From Pempheris klunzingeri (lineage: Eukaryota; Chordata; Actinopteri; Acropomatiformes; Pempheridae), in NCBI RefSeq assembly GCF_042242105.1, contig NC_092020.1, positions 5,425,501 through 5,489,500 on the forward strand: a stretch of 64,000 nt of DNA. Direction: 5' to 3'. Within the stretch, counting starts at the first letter, position 1, and each line of letters starts with the position of its first letter. A model generated the notes under the pieces. That model was not told the origin of the DNA. It saw only the letters and a program-made list of their open reading frames with translations, and made no database searches. A program made the translations under genes and the position numbers. Below, one piece after another: positions 50,722 to 61,812 of the stretch.

Positions 50722-52293
50722 TCAAAACCAGGGCCTCCACATGGCTGAAGAAGAGTTTGGTTGGGACCCCCGCCTCGGTGCAGGGTGTGGAGGGGATCTC
50801 AGCGTTGTGAGAGGGGGGCAGTGGAGGGCGACAGGGCCGGAGTGGGGTACCGTGGGCGAGAAACTGAAGAAGGAGGTGTTGGAGGACAGAGGTGACAGGC
50901 TGGGGGGGAAGGAGAAGTGAGAGGCAAATGACGGGAAAGGAGGAGAGGCGGCGTAGGTGGAGAAAGAGGAAGGAGAGAGCCACGGAGAGGGAGGAGGGGA
51001 GAGGTAGTCGTGGCACGGCGTGGAGCAAGACAGAGGCTGGAACGGGGAGTGGGATGGGAACAAGAACTTGGGAGACTCCTCTTTCTTCTCAGACGCACAA
51101 ATGGCCTCCACAGATGTTGCATCTGGCCGTTTAGCCGTGTCAGTCATTCTCTGGCTGGAGTGTGTGTTGTGTGGCTGCTGGGTCTCTGCTGCGTGGTGTT
51201 TCAGCCCCTCGAGCAGGCTCACCCTCTGTGTCGGTGTTATTCTGTGCATGTAGCTGGTCAGCTGGGCCACGCACTGCTGAAAACCTGCACCCTCGAGGCT
51301 TAAGAGAGTGGGAGCATCTGAGTGATGGAGGTCCACCACAGGAGCGTGAGTCTTCATGTGGCTGTGAGTAGAGTCTGCAGAGAGTGTAAAGACACCGGGG
51401 GGTAGGGCGGGAGTGTGAGATTAAAACAGAAGAAGAGGAATTTCTACGACACTTTTGACACATTTTAACAAGTTAATCAACTATTTTGTTTGGCTCACCA
51501 TTCCCCAGGTTCTTCCCGTCGGTCCACTTTTGAAGATATTCAACAGCCAAGTCAAGGATCTCTGCTTTCTCTATTTTAGGATTCTGCAGCCGCTGTGGGT
51601 GACAGCAGTGAGAAGGGGGAGAGAGCACATTTCATCATTGTTAGGTTTTGGCCCCATTTAATGTTTTTAGAGGCTGGGTGTGATTTAGTTGACCCGATGA
51701 CTCACTGGATCAGACGTATGATTCAACAGCAAACTTCTCAGTTCCGCGAGGCTTTGATTTATTCGATCTCTTCTCTTCTTTTCCACAAGTGGTTTCAGAA
51801 CCTTGAAAGAGAGAAACAGCTTTTTGTGAGCACAGAGAGGTTGTGGTCGCTCATCCCGGCTGTTTGACTGACACAAGTCCACATGTCACCACCTACAGCG
51901 ATCCGTATAATTATGTTACATAGATCCACGTGCTGCATCCATGTGTGTATGCAGTGAAAAATGGCACCACTTTGTATCTATAAGTGATGCCTTAAGGGTT
52001 AGATGCTTTAATTATAGGCCAAACACTGTTTGGGTTGCCAGGTTGTGAAAAGTCATGTTGGTTTTCATGTCTGCAGTTAAAAAAAAAACTGTTTGTAACA
52101 TTAATAAACCTTTAAACCAAAAGGGTGTTCTCATTAATGTCTTTGATGTGCTCTAAGAAGGATTATTATAATTTAGCTTATCAATAATACATTACTTATA
52201 AAGCCTTTACAAGTAAATACATGAATTAAAATCTCTCACCCTTTTTCTACTCTTGCTATCCTCCAGAGATGGATTTTGTAGTTTCCTGGTCAT
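50722..52293 (-). CDS. her11: her11 (her1/her11)-type bHLH-Orange repressor (complete, 4 exons)
   Basis: This is a Hairy/E(spl) repressor that binds E/N-box DNA and recruits Groucho/TLE. Exons 52240-52293, 51706-51801, 51499-51592 and 50722-51374 join in phases 0, 0 and 1 to give 298 aa. The basic region has the proline of the family ([20 protein letters not shown], residues 19-38), and helix 2 reads [20 protein letters not shown] (51-70). The Orange domain lies near 109-147. The C-terminal half is rich in Ser, Pro and Phe and ends MWRPWF, so the WRPW corepressor motif (294-297) is followed by one extra residue. It is head to head with a second her gene. The Her1-like basic-helix text and this pairing point to her1/her11; I cannot separate the two names without a tree. 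The frame stays open upstream to 52443, but a TATA box lies there, so 52293 is taken as the start. Confidence 0.9.
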
Positions 52294-52367
52294 GTTGCGA
52301 TGTTTGGTCCAAATGTCCTTCCTGGAGGCTGCAGCAGATAAAACAGCCTCCCGGTGCCTGTGGGCGA

Positions 52368-52399
52368 TTATAAGTAGACCTCGTGCTGCCTCTGATTGG
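52368..52399 (-). promoter_or_regulatory. TATA and CCAAT boxes of the her11-type gene
   Basis: On the minus strand CTTATAAT (core 52368-52373) lies 75 bp upstream of the ATG, with CCAATC (52394-52399) about 20 bp further upstream. This would put transcription start near 52340-52345 and give a 5' UTR of about 50 bases. A T-box half site is 6 bp beyond the CCAAT box. Confidence 0.6.
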
Positions 52400-53858
52400 C
52401 TGACAGGTGTGAGTGACGACACTTTACCGAAAGTGGTTTCCACTAACTTTATTATGGGCCACAGATAACATCGAAACTACATTAGAAACAACGATAAGGT
52501 ACCGTGAAATAACTTACACAGCAAATAACTTTAATGGCAATGACATTACCAATAACCTACAGGGTTTCTTCACACATGATGGCATCGTGAGACAGAGGCA
52601 GCCTGCTGGTGATTTTTTATAACTCATTTTAATCTACATCACTCATGAAAGGTTCAAGTCACACTTCGGCTGCCTTATTTTGTAAGAAGAACATTTCATA
52701 GGCGCATAAAAAGTAAATGTGGAGACTTTGTGTATTGAGTCTGGACGGGCTTCTTCTCATACTCAAACATTTATTAATTTAATCAGGACACATGTAGAGC
52801 TCTCTGCTATCTTCTTCACTCGTGAAGTGAGACTCTGGGAACCTTTTTCTTTTTCTCGTGGGAACAGAAATGAAGTGAGAAAGTGAGCAGCTCCGAGGGC
52901 TTTTTTTTTATGATGTGCGAGACATCAACACTTTGCATTAAGTGATGAAAAAGACCAAATGATGAGAGGAGGCGGCCTGAAACACAAACACAAGGCGCTC
53001 CGACCCGCGCAAAGGCCGCAGGTCACGTTTGTGCGCTGATGTGTGGAAGTGTGAGGATGATGATTACACCTGAGTGCTAAGTGTGCGCTGCCTCGGGTCA
53101 CCTCCACGCCTGATGTTTGGCCTTCTCACGGGAATCAGGCCAGTTGTTGAGTCCACGACATGTTCCCAGCCATGTTGGCCAGGTCCGCTTCATTTGAGCT
53201 CTTTTGTCTGTGCGGGCCGATCCACCCCACGGGTCACGATATTAGAAGTGAACGGTCCATTTCTCTGCTACTAAAGGGAACATTTTCCACTAATTAGTTT
53301 CCATCACAGGCTCAGGCGAGCACGTTATAGGACTTATTTATGGGGCGGGTCCACGTGGCTTAAATCCCACACACACACTCAGAGAGACAGAGAGTCTTAA
53401 TGTGGTATCTTTAGTATATATATATACCAGAATAAATCAAATGTATGTTTGAGCTGTAATCACGTCATCATACTCCTGGAAAGTGGGGCTATTTTAATGG
53501 AAATGGTTTGTCTCATGAGGTGGGTTTCCTTGGTTACCATGAGTGATCTCTGAGCCTCCACTAATCGCCCTCTCTTTGACTTAAAACGGAAGTATCATTG
53601 CCTCTGAAAAGCCACTTAATCTACGGGATCCCCGTGATCCGATCATCCCAGTGTTATCTCCACACTTTAGCCTATTATGGGGATCAGGGCGAGCAGAGAT
53701 GCAGTGCGGGCAAAGCTACCCCAAAGTCAAAGGACGCATCCTTTGAATCTGAGGCAGAGGAGCCGTGAACATTAAACATGGAGCTGTTCCCGCACAGATC
53801 TCCTTTTAACCAAACCACACCCACCGAGGATAAACACAACACGTTTAGGTGTGAAGAG

Positions 53859-53861
<3 letters not shown>

Positions 53862-53912
<51 letters not shown>
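53862..53912. repeat. (TG)n microsatellite between the her genes
   Basis: About 51 bases of uninterrupted TG, 7 bp from the T-box half site at 53847-53854. Confidence 0.95.
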
Positions 53913-53913
<1 letters not shown>

Positions 53914-54059
53914 AGGCTCAGGCGAGGCCCTGCTATGAGACGTGGGGGTGAGGTGTCTCATCAATAAGCAGAAATATCATATAGTCATATTGATCCAGAG
54001 ACATCTTATATATCAGAAAAACATTACTGCTACTTTTGATGCCTTCATTAAACTCTCCT

Positions 54060-54180
54060 GGTCATCTGAATGTAAGACTTGTACCTTTACTACACTGTGG
54101 TGTGAGTGCTTCTACTTCCACCACTACTGAAACTACTACAAGTGACTTTCATTTGTACTATACCTTTAATTTACCTTTCG
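54060..54180. repeat. Short R3-like repeat fragment
   Basis: Words such as AAGACTTGTACCTTTACTAC and GCTTCTACTTCCACCACTAC resemble the edge of the R3 family. If real, it shows that part of the her intergenic region is of repeat origin. Confidence 0.4.
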
Positions 54181-54400
54181 ATGAAGTGAACAGTCACGTG
54201 ACACACTCCCTTTATTTAGTCTGCTACTTATTAGTCTTAATTTTTTTTTTATTTTATTTTTTCGAAACCCTCATTTTTGGGAAATCCCACAGCTGACAGC
54301 ACGTGGACAGAAACACGTCCACTACATGATAACAGAGTACTGTGACCATAGTGTTGTGTTCAATCAGATGATGGAGTAAAATATACTCACTGGATTTAAA

Positions 54401-54407
54401 TATAAAT
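54401..54407 (+). promoter_or_regulatory. Candidate TATA box of the her5/her7-type gene
   Basis: TATAAAT lies 176 bp upstream of the ATG. Transcription would start near 54430, leaving a 5' UTR of about 145 bases that includes a GC-rich stretch (54455-54475). Confidence 0.4.
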
Positions 54408-54576
54408 TTCCTTCAGTGTCAAGGCCGCGTGCTGCTGGATGAATGAGAGGCGTGTCCCGCGCGGGCGGGGCTATCTGCAGGCACATCAACAAATTGGACA
54501 CAAGCGTGCCATTTTAATTTTGGATTCACAGTAAGGACAGGCGGACGGACAGACAGACACGGATCAGCTTTTTACC

Positions 54577-55410
54577 ATGAAGACTTTATCCTCACCAGAG
54601 TCTCCTCGACAAAGGACTATGAGGAGGGTAAGTGGCTGCATAGTGACTCACCTGAAAAGGGAAAACCCGTCTAAAATGTTGCTCAGAGGTTTCATTGTAA
54701 TGTCTGACTCTCACAGGTCTCTAAGCCTCTGATGGAGAAACGCAGACGGGAGCGGATCAACCAAAGTCTGGAGACGTTAAGACTCCTGATGCTGGACAGC
54801 ACCCACAATGAGGTACGACTGCGCCTCAATGTTTGAGTCTAAATGGAAGTGTTACTGTCTGTACATTATTAGTGTGTACCTTTACTGAGTGGCTTGTGTG
54901 CCCGCTTCTCTTCAGAAACTGAAGAACCCCAAGGTGGAGAAGGCAGAGATCCTGGAGAGCGTGGTCCACTTCCTGAAGACAGGGAGGGAGGTGGAGAAGG
55001 GCCACCGGGCCACGAAGAGAGGCCTGTCCGGGGACCAGGGGCCGGTCTGTGGCCGTCAGGACAGCTACCACGACGGCATGAGGTCCTGTCTGCTGAGGGT
55101 CAGCCACTTCATAGCCAGCAAGAGCAACGAGTCAGAGGAGCCCGGCGGGGGGTCAGTTCAGGCCTCCTTCCCCCAGGCGCACCGCTCCTCTCCCGGGCGC
55201 ATCCGCAGGGCGCTGATGGCCGCTCCTGACACCAGCGGCCCCGGCGCTCTGTCTCCCCAGCATCTGCCCCCTCAGCATCTGCCCCACCACCGGCTCTCCC
55301 ACCCGTACCTCACCCAGACGTCAGGCCTCCACTGTGGCACCAAGCTGCTGTCCCCCACGGCCGCCTGCACGCACATCACCGACCCCGTGTGGAGGCCCTG
55401 GCCTCAGTGA
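54577..55410 (+). CDS. her5: her5/her7-type bHLH-Orange repressor (complete, 3 exons)
   Basis: This is a Hes7-related Hairy/E(spl) repressor. Exons 54577-54627, 54717-54812 and 54916-55410 join in phase 0 to give 213 aa. The bHLH carries the family proline (VSKPLMEKRRRERINQSLET, residues 18-37) and helix 2 reads LKNPKVEKAEILESVVHFLK (51-70). A short Orange-like segment follows near 96-120 (DSYHDGMRSCLLRVSHFIAS). A PQHLP repeat occurs around 170-180, and the Groucho motif WRPW (208-211) is followed by Pro-Gln. It is divergent from the her11-type gene, as in the zebrafish her1/her7 and her11/her5 pairs. I prefer her5 because mmgt1 and her5/her11 are, to my memory, on the same zebrafish chromosome; her7 remains possible. 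Confidence 0.88.
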
Positions 55411-55800
55411 CAGACAGACACTTGGACACAGATTTTACTTCAGTACTGGAGATGCCGACAGACTGTGTACATATGTATTTTATTGTACAGCCTGAATCCT
55501 TTTGTACAGTGAAGAGCTTTCCCATATTTTCTCCACTTTCATGTGATGTTTTAGCTGTTTTGCACCATCGTATTTTTCTTTTTTCTTTTTTTTTGGCCGT
55601 AAATAGGTATATGAGATGTTTTTAGGCGGCGATGTCCGCAGCTTACTCTTATTTTTAACATGAACTAGTGCCTGTAGGCCATTTGATGTTGCTGAACATG
55701 TGCGTAAAATCTTCTCGCGTCTATTTTTGCTATCTGAGGTGTATATAATTGAACCATGATACTGGAATCTACCTTCTTTACAATAAAGAAATAATTTCCT
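55411..55800 (+). other. 3' UTR of the her5/her7-type gene, poly(A) signal at 55782-55787
   Basis: A short AT-rich 3' UTR ends with CAATAAAG. It contains TGTACATA (Pumilio-like TGTANATA) at 55467-55474 and TTTTTGGCC near 55590. Confidence 0.6.
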
Positions 55801-55805
55801 GATCA

Positions 55806-57729
55806 TTCCAGACCCAGAGTGGCCCATTTGCTGTGTGAATAGCTTGTAACGTTGCAGCCTTTAGCGCTGCGCTTTTACAGAAAAGGAGGGACATCCAGAG
55901 GACAGTTAACACGTACTTAAACCAGGCTGGACAGCAGTTATGACACATTTGCCTATTGAAATGTTGATGGTGGAGAGCCTGTTGCTTCTATGATCTTTAG
56001 GGCAGTTTTTCAAATGCAGAAAAGAGAAAGAGAGGTCATTCACACACTGTCCACTACCCAGACTGCTTCAGGCGTGGCAGCATCCAATCTACAAAATACA
56101 CTCCAGTCCTCCAAGCACTGTAAGACATGCATGCCATATATCCAGTTCCAAGTAAAAAAACAAAACAACTACATTTTACATTTACACCATAAGCGCCAAT
56201 ATGTAGGGTGCACATTCATAAAATGCGTAATTGCGCCAGTTTGGCTATTTGGCACGTGTTGGGTCGCAGGACTTCTGTTGATTTACTGGGGGGAAACAAA
56301 CAGTTGTATCTTTTTAGAGGTTCAGACCCTTTTGGCTGACCAGCAACACATGCCCAGCTGTTTTTCTTACCACCTGCTCAGATTCTCCAGGTGTAAATTT
56401 ACACTGTTGGTGTTGGAAGAGCCACTAAAAGGGCAGAGACATGAGAGCTGATGGGGGAGGCTGAACCAGCCCCCCAGTAGTTTTTTTTTTTTGGAATAGT
56501 CAGTGTATGTTTGTAAATCATGATCCATTCGTGAACGAAAAACATGCTGTCTATTTACAACTCCGCCATCAAAACCCATCATGTTAAAAGATGTGCAGAT
56601 GTGGTACAGATGCAGAGCCACAGTTAGGAGTGTTGGACAGGTTATTTAACACTGACTTTGGCCTGAGCTGCTCCCTGAGTTTCAGGGTTTGAAGTGGTTT
56701 TGCAGCGCTGGAGTGTGGACAGGGTGTTAATGGTCGCTGCCGTGTGCTTTTCTACATTTGAAAAACTGCACTTAAAACAACGAGCTCTCGTCGATCAACA
56801 TATCAATGCACACATGAGGGTCTCATAACTGCTCTGCATCCTGGGTCACACAGGAAGGCATCTCATCTGATCACTATGATCCTGCCTGATGTTGTTTAGA
56901 TTTGCTGAGGAAGATGTCTGTAATTGGGGATCACAGTTTGGTGATATGACCAGTGGTCTTCTTTAGTATTAGATGATGCACTGAAACCCGATCAGCTGTT
57001 AGGCCACGCAGAGGAACATAGTTTCCCTTAACACGAAGTTCCCTCGGCCACAGGTCTGGATGCTCTATGGATTCAGCATTCATTCATTCAAAGCCTGTTT
57101 GGACACATCCATTATCAAAGCAGGCGTTAGTCCCGCTGCGCTGATCTCTGGACAGGATGCTCTTTGTGCGCTTTTGAGCTTAAACCTCCCGGAGAAAAGC
57201 CCGCAGGACTAAGTAAATCAATTAAAGTTGGAATCAGATTAGGGCCTCGTCTGATAGGGGGTGGGGGTGTCTAAATGAAGATTAAACGGGTCTTTTGGCA
57301 GAATTTATGGTCAGTGTAAGGTTGATAAGGATTAGGTCAGTGCGGATGTAACTACTTATATGTCTCCAGTTGGTTTACTGCAGACCAGAAGCCCGCGGGT
57401 TGACCAGGACTCTTCCAGCTGTAGCAGTCTGGAGCAGCAGCAGTTGTTTCTGTTGCTTTTTACCACATCAGTGCCAACACAATAAACGCAGAGTGTCGCA
57501 TCACCTTTTGGCTTCACCCACAGACCGTTTGATGGCCGCAGCTCACGTGTTTATAGGCAGGCTGCTCCTGTGAACCCTTAGTTATTTTAAGTGTGTCTTC
57601 AGTTTATTGTAACTATGTAACTATGGATTTCATAGTTACAGTCCTACCTTTGTTACAAGGTGGAAAACTCACCACAGAACTAGTAATAGATCAACTTTAA
57701 CGAAGCTGTGGGACTTCCTTACATATATA

Positions 57730-57765
<36 letters not shown>

Positions 57766-58460
57766 TAAATATATGTGTATGTTTTTGTTTTTATTTTTCC
57801 ACAAAGTTTAATACACTAGTGGCCACGTGTCGGCCAGTTTTACAGCCGGAGTCTGGATGCTAGAAGCACCACACCTCAGGGTGTTAATGGGTTTGCTGCC
57901 ACCCACGCGCCAAAGGTGACAGGCTCGTTTGGGACAGTGTTTTTATTGCGCATGTGTGAGTGAGTGAGTGTGTTTGTGTGTCTCAGGTATGTGAAACCAT
58001 ATTCAACACAGGCTATAAAAAAATAAATGTAAGCTTGTGTTTCTTAAAGATATTTAAATGAACACTCGCCTAAATCAAGTAAACTGCCTTTGAACACACA
58101 ATAACTACTCTGCAGGATGAGCCTTACTGACCATAAAGTCATACTGGATAAATCAGCTGTTTGCCCCAAGTTAGCATCTGCTGTTAAGAAGGTTTCAGCT
58201 CTGAGGACCTTAGAAGTCTTTGTTTTTGATTATTCATGTTGCCTAAGTCCTCTGCTGGTGGTAGACTGCAGGGGAAAGCACATTCATTAGTGTGAACAAT
58301 GGTGCACCGCTGTGCTTTGTTCCTCTGCTGTGAGCTGTGGGTCGGCCGGGTGGTGTCACTGACTGCACAACATCTGCCCCAGTGACCACCAGCCTGCCCC
58401 AGCAATTAAAGGTTCAACACACACACAAAGGTGCTGCTCACACAATAAAAACGTAAGGAA
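55806..58460. other. Intergenic DNA between the her locus and pfdn6
   Basis: No exon or named mobile element recognised. A compound microsatellite, (AT)n followed by (GTAT)n, lies at 57722-57770. Open frames here are short and lack homology. Confidence 0.5.
57722..57770. repeat. Compound (AT)n(GTAT)n microsatellite
   Basis: An AT run of about 17 bases passes directly into seven GTAT units. Confidence 0.9.
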
Positions 58461-58483
58461 AAGCACATTTCATGAAAAACATG

Positions 58484-58489
58484 TTTATT
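58484..58489 (-). terminator. pfdn6: Poly(A) signal AATAAA of pfdn6
   Basis: TTTATT on plus lies 164 bases downstream of the pfdn6 stop codon on the minus strand. Confidence 0.6.
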
Positions 58490-58652
58490 AATAACAAGAG
58501 AAAAGTCACAGTAATAAGGCTGCAAATTAATGACAAGACACAAGCAGAATTTACTGAGCCTTTTGTTGAAGCTTTACATCATAGTATGACAGATCCTTTC
58601 TACTTTTATCTGTGTGTGTGTGTGTGTGTGAGCATGCAGCTGGACCACTTGG

Positions 58653-60924
58653 TCAGACTTTCCCAGCAGACAGGCCCTGAGCTCTCTGAAACTCCTGCTG
58701 TAAACTGGACAAGACTTCTCGATGCTGTTCAGATTTCTTCTCCATTTCTTTCAGGAGCGTCTCATACCTTTGACTGCAAGAGGACAAAAACAAAAAAAGA
58801 TTCATTTTAAAACACATGTGGACACATTTATGAACATTAATTACGTTTGCAAAAGAAATGTTGCTCGTCTTTCTGTATAGAATATAATTTTTCCCACTCT
58901 ATTTCAGGTAAAGACCAATTGACTGTGTGTCCCACACTAACATAAGGGACTAGGCAATGGGAATATTGCACCAAACACTACAGCTTACAGTGTGATCATA
59001 AAGTTGATTCATCAGTACTTCTTCTCTGCTGTTGTGGCATAATACACAAAAAGATGGACTCCCAGTGCTCCTGTACTCACAGGAACAACAAAGAGTGTGT
59101 GAGGGATGTTGCAGGTTGTCTATCCACCTCCACACTGCCCTCTGCATGTGAGTGAACATAACACAGCTAAAATACACACCGATATCCACATTTAGCCAAC
59201 TGTAAGTAGTCAGGTGCTTACTTATGGGATGAATTTCCAGGAGGTGCCAACATTATGGTGCCCATTAAGACGGAGGTGTAATGTAATGTGTTACATTATG
59301 GTGTTATCGAACACAAATCAAAGAGATTATGACATGACATTTTGTATTCTGTGTGATGTTATTTTTAGGGAAGGAACGTCTGCAGCGATATTTATCCATA
59401 TATAATAAATACAATGTTGACATTTGTACAGTCACAGCCAATACAGCGTAAATACCACTGGGTACACAGAGTCTGAGGTGGGATTTTTTTGCTTGAACAC
59501 ATGATGGTAAACTGGAATAAAAGATGAGGTTACCCTTCAGGGCATGAAAAAATAATCCAATATGAGGTTCCAGTTGGTTTAAATCAAATTAAACTTAAAA
59601 TGTAATGATTGCTAAACTGCAGCTCGATGCAATTTCTAATTCTAAATAACCTCCCAGTTGTCATTGGACAGAGCAACTCTATTGGGGCCGTTTAGCTAAC
59701 TGCTTATCTTTTATGATGAACAATTATCCTTTCAGTGGGTCAGTCTCAGGCTAAATAAATCTATAAGGCCTAGTTCTTACAGTCCATGTCTGTCCTGCTG
59801 ATGAGAATACTGCAAACGCTCTGAAAGCCACTGCATCTCTGTTACCCTCTGTTTGTTTGTTTGTGTCGCACAAGCACAGCTGTGTGTCTCCATCTTCGTG
59901 TCTCCCTGCTCTGCCTTTTTTACTCAGGCCTCTCTGTGCTGGACCATCCGCCGTCCTGAGACCTCTATCTTATAGATCTGGATCTTCATCCTTGAAGAGA
60001 TTCAGCCTGCCACCACCCCGCCCCTCTCCCTCCGTGTTTGTTTCCTTTCTCCTCATTGTGCGAGTGGTGTGCTTGTGTGGTCTGTTCTCTCCCGCATCTC
60101 CACGGTGAGAGCAAGTCATGTGATCACCTGAATTCTTCATATAAGTTTCCAGTCTATTTACAATTTTGTCACTGTCATGTAATTTTCCATGTCTGTCCAT
60201 CCTGGAAAAAAGGATCTCTCCTCTATTTTAGGTTTCTGTGTGATATTATTTCAAGGGAAGAAATGCAGTAATATTTACCCATATATAATAAATACATATG
60301 ATATGATGTATAAGTATGTTGACATTATTACATAGTAGTTGTTATGTTCACATGCCAATTTCTTAAGTTTTTTCAAAGGTTATTTTGGGGAGTTTCCCTT
60401 AGTCATAATCAATGCTCTTAGGATAGAGGGTGGTGTTTGTTGTACAGACTTTAAAGCCCCTAGAGGCAAATTTGTGTTTTGTGATATTGGGCTATATAAA
60501 TAAAATTGACTTGACTTCTATAAGGTGTGATGAGGCCTGGCTGTAATATATAATCTTCTCTCTTCTCCAACATTACAATAGCATGTACACTTTGTCAAGA
60601 TGCAGACTGAGGGTATCTGAATAATGATCATAACTGACTGCTGGCTACTGAATCCACACTGTAGTTATGGATATTTGGGATACGGCCTCAATCATGTACT
60701 ACTGCTCTGGTCTAACCGGATCCCAGTGCTCTCTCAGCACAGCACCCATGCAGAGCTGAACAACAGACACCACCACAGCGTGGGTGACTCACATCTCTCC
60801 GTTGATGTACTCCAGCCTTTTCGTGACTGTGGCTTTGGCCTCATCCAGGTCTTGCTTCACTAATACTGGGCCGATAAGCTTGTAAACTGTGTTTGTACTG
60901 TCCAGCAGGCCAAGCTCCTGTAAA

Positions 60925-60962
<38 letters not shown>

Positions 60963-61427
60963 GACACACACACACACACACACACACAGACAAGACAGAG
61001 CACATCGTTAACATTGAGCACTCCAAAATAGAAAACTCTGACACCAGCCCAGAAACTAAGCTTTTTAAAGGGAAAATGGTTTGTTAGTTACCTCTTTGAC
61101 AATGTTGTTCTCTGTCAGCTGCGTCTCCAGCTTCTGTCTGGCTGACATGCTCTTGCTAACATCTAAACAGCAGACAGGTATCAGTGAGTAGAGGTATTAA
61201 CCTGGGTTTTTAATAATAAAAGTTTTGTTGCAACCTTAAATAACAGTTAAAAAGTACAGGAAATATCTAACGAGTTGATTTGACTAGCTGTCCTAATATG
61301 GTCGCTTAGCTCGCCACACCGTGGCACGACAGGAGAAACCATGCAACGATAGCTGCCACCTACCTTTTTGCATCTCTGTATATTTTTCTAATTCCGCTTT
61401 CAGTTTCTTTTGAATGGCCTCTGCCAT
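58653..61427 (-). CDS. pfdn6: pfdn6, prefoldin subunit 6 (complete, 4 exons)
   Basis: This is a beta-type subunit of the cytosolic prefoldin hexamer, which captures unfolded actin and tubulin and passes them to the CCT chaperonin. Exons 61364-61427, 61092-61162, 60793-60917 and 58653-58773 join in phases 1, 0 and 2 to give 126 aa (human PFDN6 has 129). The protein starts MAEAIQKKLKAELEKYTEMQ, with heptad-like spacing for the N-terminal coiled coil. The central segment carries ELGLLDSTNTVYKLIGPVLV (46-65), the beta-hairpin region, and the C-terminal coiled coil ends in QQEFQRAQGLSAGKV. All regions align with human PFDN6 in order. The gene is divergent from mmgt1. The last intron (58774-60792) is the only long one and contains repeats. 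Confidence 0.95.
59348..59430 (+). repeat. Copy 1 of a direct repeat in pfdn6 intron 3
   Basis: The words GTGTGATGTTATTTTTAGGG, TATTTATCCATATATAATAA and ATGTTGACATT recur in the same order at 60238-60327. The two copies are about 890 bp apart and diverged by scattered substitutions plus a small insertion in the second. Confidence 0.75.
60110..60520 (+). mobile_element. 3' end of a non-LTR retroposon (L2-like) in pfdn6 intron 3
   Basis: The segment has TGTCTGTCCATCCTGG, AAAGGATCTCTCCTCT, TTTTGGGGAGTTTCCCTTAG, TGTTGTACAGACTTTAAAGC and TTGTGATATTGGGCTATATA followed by an AAATTGACTTGACTT tail. This is the order of the untranslated 3' end of a very common fish LINE/SINE family. The second copy of the intron direct repeat (60238-60327) lies inside it, so the first copy may mark a second fragment. 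Confidence 0.7.
60926..60990. repeat. (CA)n microsatellite beside the acceptor of pfdn6 exon 3
   Basis: Two CA runs separated by GACAGA total about 65 bases. On the coding strand they are TG repeats ending 8 bases from the exon, with TCTTTACAG as the acceptor. Confidence 0.92.
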
Positions 61428-61812
61428 GGTTGCGTTTGGCGGAAAAGGAATAACAGAGTGAGAGAATATATCAATGAGATAAGTAGCTAAATGTGGTGTG
61501 ACATAAAGGTCTGCTAGCTAGCAGGAAAGGGCAGTGTCTAAGGCGGATGTTAGCTCATCCTTTCAAAGTAAGAGACCGGACTACACAAGGGCTACGTTCA
61601 TGACAAAACACAAAGAAACAATACAGATATTTAAACCGTCTCACATCGCGCACATTTATAACTAATCTAATCTAAACATATTCGCGTTGATTTAACTTGT
61701 TGGTGATTTCTAAAAATATTTTTTATCTTGTCACGGTTGCAGCGGTTTACGACGTCGTTTTACGACATTGGTTTACGACGCTGCACACAGTTCCTCATCG
61801 CCCTGATTCAAG
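61428..61812. promoter_or_regulatory. Bidirectional promoter of pfdn6 and mmgt1
   Basis: Exactly 385 bases separate the two start codons. Near the mmgt1 side, TTTACGAC occurs three times at 13-bp spacing (61746-61753, 61759-61766 and 61772-61779), overlapping a CRE-like GACGTC at 61751-61756. The mmgt1 start codon lies within CAAGATGGCC (61809-61818), a YY1-type motif. No TATA box is seen. Confidence 0.6.

Larger units (their letters stand above)
52294..54576. promoter_or_regulatory. Shared upstream region of the divergent her genes
   Basis: These 2.28 kb separate the two start codons. Perfect consensus words are a Su(H)/RBPJ site CGTGGGAA (52857-52864), T-box half sites AGGTGTGA (52405-52412 and 53847-53854), and CACGTG E-boxes (53352-53357 and 54300-54305), through which Her proteins or bHLH activators could act. 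A TG microsatellite lies at 53862-53912. In zebrafish, her1 and her7 are under Notch, Tbx6-type and Her autoregulatory control, so the set of sites is apt, but short motifs also occur by chance. Confidence 0.55.

Noticed and set aside
50699-51371. Plus-strand frames opposite the last her11 exon
   Set aside because: They are shadows of the minus-strand coding exon, open because of its proline- and serine-rich composition.
52294-52443. In-frame upstream extension of the her11-type protein by 50 codons
   Set aside because: The stretch contains the TATA and CCAAT boxes and does not resemble any Her N terminus, so it is promoter and 5' UTR.
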